Source: Gammaproteobacteria bacterium
GTDB lineage: Bacteria; Pseudomonadota; Gammaproteobacteria; GRL18
DNA: 5,035 bases
Assembly: GCA_013139395.1 (NCBI GenBank)
Contig: WTAX01000386.1
Span: 1 to 5,035, forward strand
Direction: 5' to 3'
Within the stretch, counting starts at the first letter, position 1; each line of letters begins with the position of its first letter. This document shows, one piece after another, positions 1-4,029 of this stretch. Made by a program: the position numbers and the translations under genes. The notes below the pieces were generated by a model. The model saw only the letters and a list, made by a program, of their open reading frames with translations. It was not told where the DNA came from and did no database searches.

Positions 1-71
1 ACGAGCGTGGTTTTGCCATGGTCAACGTGTGCGATAATGGCGATGTTTCTGATTTTACTAATATCTTTCAC
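1..71 (-). CDS. typA: TypA/BipA translational GTPase, N-terminal fragment
   Basis: Only the first 23 codons plus two bases are present; the gene continues beyond the left edge. The reading is M-K-D-I-S-K-I-R-N-I-A-I-I-A-H-V-D-H-G-K-T-T-L, which contains the GTPase P-loop (G1) signature AHVDHGKT at residues 14-21. The spelling NIAIIAHVDHGKTTLV is typical of TypA/BipA; LepA normally reads NFSIIAHIDHGKSTL, so LepA is less likely. TypA is a ribosome-binding GTPase involved in ribosome assembly and in growth under cold or other stress. The proposed start is GTG at 71-69. The frame is open upstream to a TGA at 113-111 but offers no ATG, and no strong Shine-Dalgarno sequence precedes the GTG. The start codon sits inside a perfect 15-bp palindrome. 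Family assignment is firm; the exact start is inferred. Confidence 0.85.
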   Translation of the reverse strand, partial: MKDISKIRNIAIIAHVDHGKTTL

Positions 72-79
72 TGTGAAAG
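65..79. repeat. 15-bp palindrome covering the typA start codon
   Basis: The sequence CTTTCAC-T-GTGAAAG is a perfect inverted repeat with 7-bp arms and a single central base. On the minus strand the proposed GTG start of typA lies at the edge of one arm. With a one-base centre it would fold poorly as an RNA hairpin, as only about six pairs could form, so a dyad for a DNA-binding dimer is as likely as an RNA structure. It may also be chance. The repeat itself is seen directly; any function is inference. Confidence 0.4.
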
Positions 80-193
80 TCCAAAAATAAGCTATAGTTA
101 ATAAATAGTTTCAACCTGGGTAAGATCATTGTTAGTTTATAAGGCAGATCATCAATCAGGTTAAAAGAAAAGGCGCATTATAGCGGAATGCTG

Positions 194-222
194 CATATAA
201 ATCAGAATTAATTGTTATTCAA
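194..222 (-). promoter_or_regulatory. Possible sigma70-type promoter for typA
   Basis: On the minus strand TTGAAT (222-217) is followed after 17 bp by TATATG (199-194). Each hexamer matches the consensus at four of six positions. A second candidate -10, TATAAA at 141-136, has the better hexamer but only a weak -35 (TTAACC or TTTAAC). Either would leave a leader of roughly 60-120 nt before the GTG at 71. The whole interval is very AT-rich, so promoter-like matches are easy to find. Read-through from nfeD is also possible, because I see no convincing terminator after nfeD. Confidence 0.25.
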
Positions 223-280
223 TAAAAATTTTATGTAAATGTTAGTATTTGTGCTCAAATCCAGGGCAGAAAAAGAGTAA

Positions 281-745
281 TTATGCCTTATCATTTAATA
301 TTGGTTCAACATCAAAAACAATCCCGTCAACCCCCGTTACTTTAACCGGAGTTTCAATGGGTGTATCAACACCATGTACGCGCCAGCTTGAATCATCGAC
401 TTTAATTTTACCAACACCATTTTCAATCGGCTCAATGAGGCGAAAAGTACGGCCTATATATTGCTCTGCACGACGATTCAGATGCGCTACATCAGCTTCT
501 TGCGGTGGAAAAAAACGACGAGTCAGGCGCCAGGCAGCAATGCTCGCTACAGATAATACGGCAAAGACAAACAGCTGGTTCTGCCAGCTCAAATCGGGTT
601 TGAGGTATAAAATAACGCCCACACAGGCTGAAGAAATACCCAGCCACATAAAAAATACTCCCGGGCTGAAAATTTCCATAATAATTAACACCACAGCAAA
701 GGTCAGCCAGTGCCAAAATTCCAATTGTGTAAACAGTGATTCCAT
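281..745 (-). CDS. ybbJ: NfeD-family membrane protein (YbbJ-like)
   Basis: This 154-residue protein has the standard short NfeD layout. Three hydrophobic segments come first, at about residues 9-26, 28-48 and 55-73, with a conserved-looking EIFSPGVFFMWLG stretch between the first two. A soluble C-terminal beta-rich domain (about 95-150) with GRT, NGVGKI and WRV then PVKVTGVDG elements resembles the OB-fold of NfeD proteins. Length matches E. coli YbbJ (about 152 residues). NfeD proteins partner with stomatin/prohibitin-family proteins in inner-membrane microdomains, and here the gene lies 24 nt downstream of qmcA, the same order as E. coli qmcA-ybbJ. The ATG at 745 is preceded by a good Shine-Dalgarno sequence. 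It probably shares the qmcA promoter. The family call is confident; the biochemical role of NfeD itself is poorly defined. Confidence 0.9.
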   Translation of the reverse strand: MESLFTQLEFWHWLTFAVVLIIMEIFSPGVFFMWLGISSACVGVILYLKPDLSWQNQLFVFAVLSVASIAAWRLTRRFFPPQEADVAHLNRRAEQYIGRTFRLIEPIENGVGKIKVDDSSWRVHGVDTPIETPVKVTGVDGIVFDVEPILNDKA

Positions 746-752
746 TAATGCA

Positions 753-760
753 CTCTCCCT
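753..760 (-). promoter_or_regulatory. Ribosome binding site of nfeD
   Basis: The minus-strand sequence AGGGAGAG lies in the 24-nt gap between the qmcA stop codon (772-770) and the nfeD ATG (745-743), with about 7 nt between it and the ATG. It supports that ATG as the true start and independent ribosome entry for the second gene of the operon. Confidence 0.7.
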
Positions 761-769
761 GCCTAAATA

Positions 770-1690
770 TTAATCTGATTTTTTAGCATATATTTCTTTT
801 GTCAGCTCTCCAATACCACCCAGAGCACCAATCAGGCTGGATGCTTCCAGCGGCATAAAGACCAGTTTCTGATTCTCAGCACTGCCTATTTCTTTTAATG
901 CATCAATATATTTAGTCGCTACAAAATAATTAATGGCATTGACATCCCCTTTCTCAATGGCCTGAGACACCATTAATGTTGCCTTTGCTTCTGCTTCTGC
1001 TAATCTCTCACGTGCTTCTGCTTCACGAAATGCTGCCTCTCTTTCACCTTCTGCCTGCAGAATAACAGCCTGTTTTTCACCCTCAGCGCGCAAAATTTCA
1101 GACTGACGCTCACCTTCTGCTTCAAGAATATTGGCCCGTTTTTCCCGCTCAGCTTTCATCTGACGTGCCATGGCATCGACCAGATCCATAGGTGGTGCAA
1201 TGTCTTTAATTTCAATACGAGTCACTTTGACACCCCAGGGCGTTGTGGCCTCATCAACAACATTAAGCAATTGAGTATTAATTTCATCGCGCTTTGACAA
1301 AAGTTCATCCAGATCCATTGAACCCATTACTGTTCTGATATTAGTCATGGTCAGATTGAGAATGGCATGTTCCAGATTATTCACTTCATAGGAGGCCTTG
1401 GCACTATCAATGATCTGAAAAAACACCACACCATCCACTTTAACCATGGCATTATCTTTGGTGATAATTTCCTGAGACGGCACATCCATAACCCGTTCCA
1501 TCATATTCACTTTATGACCCACAGAATCAAACACCGGGACAATAAAATTCAATCCAGGACGTAATGCATGTGTATAACGGCCAAAGCGTTCAACGGTATA
1601 CTCCATTCCCTGAGCAACTCGTTTAATCCCCATTACGACGATAACAATCGCAAAGACTAAAAATCCCAAAACAAAAACATCAAATCCCAT
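770..1690 (-). CDS. qmcA: SPFH/stomatin-like membrane protein QmcA
   Basis: This SPFH (stomatin/prohibitin/flotillin/HflK-C) protein, from the start chosen here, is 306 residues, very close to E. coli QmcA (305). An N-terminal hydrophobic anchor covers about residues 5-22. The SPFH/Band 7 domain follows, with [53 protein letters not shown] and [16 protein letters not shown]. After it comes an Ala/Glu/Arg-rich coiled-coil arm with four 11-residue repeats beginning at about 188 ([33 protein letters not shown], then a weaker one), and a C-terminal [21 protein letters not shown] segment. QmcA-type proteins assemble as membrane cages and have been linked genetically to FtsH-dependent proteolysis. 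The longer reading from ATG 1711 adds seven residues but has no ribosome binding site; ATG 1690 has AGGGGA eight bases upstream and fits the predicted promoter better. It is the first gene of an operon with nfeD. Confidence 0.93.
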   Translation of the reverse strand: MGFDVFVLGFLVFAIVIVVMGIKRVAQGMEYTVERFGRYTHALRPGLNFIVPVFDSVGHKVNMMERVMDVPSQEIITKDNAMVKVDGVVFFQIIDSAKASYEVNNLEHAILNLTMTNIRTVMGSMDLDELLSKRDEINTQLLNVVDEATTPWGVKVTRIEIKDIAPPMDLVDAMARQMKAEREKRANILEAEGERQSEILRAEGEKQAVILQAEGEREAAFREAEARERLAEAEAKATLMVSQAIEKGDVNAINYFVATKYIDALKEIGSAENQKLVFMPLEASSLIGALGGIGELTKEIYAKKSD

Positions 1691-1698
1691 CTTAGTAT

Positions 1699-1704
1699 TC
1701 CCCT
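1699..1704 (-). promoter_or_regulatory. Ribosome binding site that decides the qmcA start
   Basis: AGGGGA on the minus strand sits eight bases before the ATG at 1690-1688. The alternative in-frame ATG at 1711-1709 is preceded by CAATAGAAA, with no Shine-Dalgarno match, and lies only about 14 bp from the predicted -10. The internal ATG at 1690 is therefore preferred. Confidence 0.65.
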
Positions 1705-1725
1705 GATCCATTTTCTATTGAGTAA

Positions 1726-1754
1726 ATAATAGTTGAGACAGGCTTCATATTCAA
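1726..1754 (-). promoter_or_regulatory. Predicted sigma70-type promoter of qmcA-nfeD
   Basis: On the minus strand TTGAAT (1754-1749) is separated by exactly 17 bp from TATTAT (1731-1726), which matches the -10 consensus at five of six positions. Transcription would begin near 1719, giving a leader of roughly 30 nt to the ATG at 1690 but only about 8 nt to the ATG at 1711. The -35 box overlaps the first unit of a 13-bp direct repeat, so a protein bound to that repeat could influence this promoter. The promoter is predicted from sequence only. Confidence 0.55.
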
Positions 1755-1784
1755 GGAAGCCGTTCAAGGAAACGCTTCAAACGC
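1750..1784. repeat. 13-bp imperfect tandem repeat in the divergent promoter region
   Basis: TTCAAGGAAGCCG (1750-1762) is followed immediately by TTCAAGGAAACGC (1763-1775) and a shortened third unit TTCAAACGC (1776-1784). The first two units match at 11 of 13 positions. The first unit also forms a small inverted repeat, GGCTTC (1741-1746) with GAAGCC (1756-1761). It lies over the -35 region of the qmcA promoter and about 50 bp upstream of the ttcA -10. Tandem half-sites at such a place can be regulator sites, but no known operator is recognised. Confidence 0.4.
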
Positions 1785-1828
1785 ATTACCTCAAAAGATT
1801 AAGGAGCATTTTTTATAAACGTTTCATC

Positions 1829-1837
1829 TGTTATGAT
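1829..1837 (+). promoter_or_regulatory. Predicted extended -10 promoter of ttcA
   Basis: TGT followed by TATGAT (1832-1837) forms an extended -10 element of the TGnTATAAT type, with five of six matches in the hexamer. The -35 position (1809-1814) is only a T-run, which is usual where an extended -10 is used. Transcription would start near 1844, about 20 nt before the ATG at 1864. The short leader contains CAGG at 1853-1856, seven bases before the start codon, as a modest ribosome binding site. Confidence 0.45.
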
Positions 1838-1863
1838 AGTATTTTAACTTTTCAGGCTCTTAA

Positions 1864-2619
1864 ATGGCTGTTCAAAATTACCTTAAACCACCCAAACGAC
1901 TAATGCGTCATGTTGGCCGAGCTATTGCTGATTTTAAGATGATCAATGAGGGTGACCGAATATTATTAGGCGTTTCCGGCGGTAAAGATTCTTTGTCTTT
2001 ATTGCTGATCCTGCATCATTTAAAACAATACGCACCCATCAAGTTTGAGCTGGGTGCAGTGACTGTTGATCCACAAATTGAAGGCTTTGATCCTTCCCCC
2101 TTAAAAGATTATCTGGCCAGTTTAGGCGTTCCCTATTTTTATCAGGAACAGGCTATATTAGATCAGGCCGAGGGCTCAATGGATGGCGATTCTTTCTGTT
2201 CTTTTTGTTCCCGCATGAAGCGCGGCATACTGTATAGTACCGCTAGAAAGGAAGGTTATAACGTGCTTGCTCTGGCGCAACATCTTGATGATTTAGCCGA
2301 GAGCTTTTTAATGTCTGCTTTTCATAATGGCAAACTGCAAACTATGAAAGCAAATTATTCTATTCAGGCGGGTGATATCCGTGTCATTCGACCACTTGTT
2401 TATGCCCGTGAATCGCTAACAACCGCCTATGCAGAAGCCGCTCAATTACCTGTCATTCCAGACAGCTGCCCCGCCTGTTTCAGCATGCCGACACAAAGAG
2501 ATCATATGAAGCAATTACTTTCTCAGGAAGAAAAGCTTAATAAAAATTTATTCAGCAGTTTACTCAATACTATGAAGCCGCTGATGTCTGTTGATCATGC
2601 GTTGATTGACAAGCCTTAG
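1864..2619 (+). CDS. ttcA: TtcA-family tRNA 2-thiocytidine synthetase
   Basis: TtcA activates tRNA with ATP and inserts sulfur at position 2 of cytidine 32, using a [4Fe-4S] cluster. The protein has the PP-loop ATPase motif SGGKDS at residues 38-43, a first cysteine pair C112-x2-C115 in [14 protein letters not shown], matching CGLCSRLRRGILY of E. coli TtcA, an [21 protein letters not shown] motif (138-157; D142/D143) equivalent to E. coli [30 protein letters not shown] (175-183), and a further cysteine pair C202-x2-C205 in the region of the third cluster cysteine. At 251 residues it is about 60 shorter than E. coli TtcA (311): the PP-loop begins near residue 38 and the C-terminal tail is brief. 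No frameshift is visible, so this is probably a compact TtcA-like subfamily rather than a damaged gene. The next gene begins 14 nt downstream. Confidence 0.82.
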   Translation: [251 protein letters not shown]

Positions 2620-2633
2620 GCCATATTGAAACA

Positions 2634-3515
2634 ATGCAGAAATTTTTAATCACCAGTATCTTACATTTTTTTGCCCTGATGCCTTTAAGACTCAATCATC
2701 TTATCGGCTCATGGATTGGTCTTGCCATCTATTATTTAAAGGGAAAAACATGGCAGGTATCTAAAACCAATATTCAACTGTGTTTTCCTGAAATGAGTCC
2801 GCCTGAGCAGGAAGCTATTTTAAAAGACAGTCTGATTGAATTTGGCAAACAATTCACTGAGATGGGTCCTATGTGGCTCTGGTCACCAGAAAAAACCTTA
2901 TCACTGCTGACGCAGGTATCAGGTAAGGAATACATGGATGCCGCCATGCAGTCCGGCAAAGGTGTTTTTTTGCTCACTCCACATTTAGGCTGCTGGGAAA
3001 TTGCCGGACTCTATTTAGGCGCTAATATTCCAGTCACTATTTTATATTCCCGCCCTAAAATAAAAGCCTTTGATGATATTGTCCGCCGCTCACGAATTCG
3101 CTCCGGCGCCACACTGGTTGCCGCCGATGCCTCTGGCGTCAAAAGTATTTTTAAAACCTTACGACAAGGTAACGGCACCGGGATATTACCCGATCAAAAC
3201 CCTGATGATATTAATAGCGGTGTATTTGCACCTTTTTTTGGTATTCAAACATTAACCATGACTTTTATTTCCAAGCTGGCCAGCAAGACTGGTGCTGCAA
3301 TTGTCATTGGTTACGCCGAACGCCTGCCAAAAGGAAAAGGTTATCACCTGCATATCAGACAGGCTAATCCTGATATTGCCAACCCCGATCCATTAATTTC
3401 TGCTACGGCATTAAATAAAACCGTTGAGGATTATATTCGTGAAGTCCCAGCTCAATATCAGTGGAGTTATAAGCGTTTTAAGAAACGCCCTGAAGGGGAA
3501 GAAAAGTTTTATTGA
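2634..3515 (+). CDS. LpxL/HtrB-like lysophospholipid acyltransferase (LPLAT family)
   Basis: This 293-residue protein belongs to the family of lipid A late acyltransferases (LpxL is about 306 residues), inner-membrane enzymes that transfer a fatty acyl chain from acyl-ACP to a lipid acceptor. An N-terminal hydrophobic segment (about 4-35) would anchor it. The catalytic H-x4-(D/E) motif is PHLGCWE, with H117 and E122. Further family blocks are LYSRPK (137-142), ILPDQNP (184-190), FAPFFGIQTLTMTFISKLA (198-216), and the C-terminal PAQYQWSYKRFKKRP (272-286), like the QYxWxHRRFKxRP ending of LpxL/LpxM. Which acyl chain or acceptor it uses cannot be told from sequence. It follows ttcA by 14 nt, with no clear Shine-Dalgarno sequence before its ATG, so transcription and perhaps translation are coupled to ttcA. 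The gene is intact. No classical terminator follows; a long palindrome begins about 45 nt after the stop. Confidence 0.88.
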   Translation: MQKFLITSILHFFALMPLRLNHLIGSWIGLAIYYLKGKTWQVSKTNIQLCFPEMSPPEQEAILKDSLIEFGKQFTEMGPMWLWSPEKTLSLLTQVSGKEYMDAAMQSGKGVFLLTPHLGCWEIAGLYLGANIPVTILYSRPKIKAFDDIVRRSRIRSGATLVAADASGVKSIFKTLRQGNGTGILPDQNPDDINSGVFAPFFGIQTLTMTFISKLASKTGAAIVIGYAERLPKGKGYHLHIRQANPDIANPDPLISATALNKTVEDYIREVPAQYQWSYKRFKKRPEGEEKFY

Positions 3516-3560
3516 TGCCTGGAAAACACCAAAGGGATCGTTCGGGAATGGTAGTATTAC

Positions 3561-3679
3561 GTGCTTTGGTATACCGGGTGTTGATTCACAGGGACGCTCA
3601 AGCACTTCCCTGTGTCGCTCTCCCTCGGCATCCATGCCTCGAAAAGCCCTTTGAATCAACACCCGGCATATCAAATCAC
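3561..3679 (-). repeat. Structured inverted repeat, element 1
   Basis: Perfect 15-bp arms CCGGGTGTTGATTCA (3574-3588) and its reverse complement (3652-3666) enclose 63 bp. Outward the arms stay mostly complementary to about 3563 and 3679, with TTTG, TAT and GTG blocks retained. Inward there is one mismatch (3589 with 3651), then four more pairs (3590-3593 with 3647-3650). Read on the minus strand the interior holds GGCAT-GG-ATGCC (3638-3627), then GAGCG, then a degenerate second hairpin around CACAGGGAAGTG, then CTTGAGCGTCCC (3602-3591) against the distal arm. CACAGGGA (3587-3594) can alternatively pair with TCCCTGTG (3607-3614), competing with the outer stem. Strand is given by the shared core, which matches element 2 in the opposite orientation. 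The structure is seen directly; whether it acts as DNA or RNA is unknown. Confidence 0.85.
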
Positions 3680-3706
3680 TCTACGTCACTCCCTCTCTAA
3701 GGGGCT

Positions 3707-3730
3707 AAAAAGAAAAAGAAAAAGAAAAAG
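3707..3730 (+). repeat. Hexanucleotide tandem repeat (AAAAAG)4
   Basis: Four exact copies of AAAAAG follow a small CCCT/AGGG inverted repeat (3691-3703). On the minus strand the tract is a run of CTTTTT units. Such short A-rich repeats are prone to slippage, so copy number may vary between strains. It is not inside a credible gene, although one frame reads as a run of lysines for a few codons. Confidence 0.9.
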
Positions 3731-3734
3731 CAAC

Positions 3735-3785
3735 ATCAAAAGCAACTGCATATCTACTTAAAAGTGTACGCTTTTTTCTTTTGAT
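3735..3785. repeat. Small inverted repeats near a T-rich tract, weak terminator candidate
   Basis: ATCAAAAG (3735-3742) is repeated inverted as CTTTTGAT (3778-3785). Nested inside is AAAAGTGT-ACGCTTTT (about 3761-3776), which could form a six-pair A/U-rich stem followed by T-rich sequence (3772-3788). This has the general outline of a rho-independent terminator on the plus strand but lacks a GC-rich stem, so it would be weak at best. Confidence 0.25.
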
Positions 3786-3819
3786 TTTGGACAGCACGAG
3801 TGAGAATAAATACCATAGA

Positions 3820-3938
3820 GATTGTGGGGTATGCTGGTACGTCTGGATGGGGTTTAGGATGACATGGATGTCATCCTTAAGCGGTACATGGATGTACTTG
3901 AGCGTCCCCAGCCAGACGTACCAGCATACCCCGCAGTC
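3820..3938 (+). repeat. Structured inverted repeat, element 2
   Basis: Perfect 21-bp arms (3826-3846, starting GGGGTATGCTGG, and 3912-3932, ending CCAGCATACCCC) enclose 65 bp. Outward, 3820-3825 pairs with 3933-3938 through four Watson-Crick and two G-T pairs. Inward there is one A/G mismatch (3847 with 3911), then five further pairs (3848-3852 with 3906-3910). The interior holds two perfect mini-hairpins, each with GG at the centre: AGGATGACAT (3856-3865) with ATGTCATCCT (3868-3877), and GTACAT (3884-3889) with ATGTAC (3892-3897), separated by TAAGCG. The motif CTTGAGCGTCCC (3897-3908) then meets the distal arm. No flanking target-site duplication is obvious. The stem is strong enough to cruciform as DNA or to fold stably as RNA; its position between convergent genes would also suit a transcription barrier. 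Confidence 0.88.
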
Positions 3939-3982
3939 ATTTTCAAAAGCACTTATTCGAACGACAATTCAGTTATCACTTA

Positions 3983-4012
3983 TGCATCATAAAAAACACA
4001 TTTTATAATGCA
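3983..4012. repeat. AT-rich hairpin downstream of hemE
   Basis: TGCATCATAAAA (3983-3994) and TTTTATAATGCA (4001-4012) are complementary at 11 of 12 positions around a 6-nt loop. It lies 18 nt past the hemE stop. It could protect or help end the hemE transcript, but the stem is AT-rich and no T-run follows on the minus strand, so it is not a typical rho-independent terminator. Confidence 0.4.
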
Positions 4013-4029
4013 CAATTAATTGAGTATTT

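Larger units (their letters stand above)
3516..4029. other. 514-bp convergent intergenic region rich in repeats
   Basis: The 3' ends of the acyltransferase gene (plus) and hemE (minus) face each other across this gap. It contains two long structured inverted repeats (about 3561-3679 and 3820-3938), an (AAAAAG)4 tract, and an AT-rich hairpin next to hemE. The short open frames here (for example 3424-3654, 3512-3700 and 3781-4008 plus, 3411-3674 minus) are built from the repeat arms, have no ribosome binding sites and resemble no protein family. No RNA gene or transposase is seen. Confidence 0.75.

Noticed and set aside
249..773. 174-codon plus-strand frame opposite nfeD, and a 74-codon minus-strand frame at 492-716
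   Set aside because: Both are shadows of nfeD, whose membrane and OB-fold pattern, ribosome binding site and operon position are convincing.
1367..1564. Histidine-rich 65-codon plus-strand frame
   Set aside because: It is antisense to the SPFH domain of qmcA; its composition follows from the codons of the real gene.
2774..3255. Frames at 2774-2977 (minus) and 3070-3255 (plus)
   Set aside because: Both lie inside the intact acyltransferase gene and have no independent support.
3574..3666. Integron attC site or CRISPR repeat as an explanation for element 1
   Set aside because: The arms lack proper GTTRRRY/RYYYAAC core sites, there is no cassette gene, and there is no series of equal repeats with spacers.
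3411..3700. Short open frames on both strands over element 1 (3411-3674 minus, 3424-3654 plus, 3512-3700 plus)
   Set aside because: They overlap each other and the acyltransferase 3' end, are composed of palindrome arms, and lack ribosome binding sites or family resemblance. Peptides of this sort arise from repeats and are often annotated by mistake.
3820..3938. Classical rho-independent terminator for hemE or the acyltransferase gene
   Set aside because: The stem is far longer and more branched than a terminator, and no T-run follows it on either strand. A transcription-blocking side effect remains possible.
3781..4008. 75-codon open frame on the plus strand across element 2
   Set aside because: Most of its length is the inverted repeat; the ATG is not ATG-context supported by a ribosome binding site and the product has no recognisable domain.
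4013..4022. Palindrome CAATTAATTG after hemE
   Set aside because: A 10-bp AT-rich palindrome in AT-rich intergenic DNA is likely by chance.
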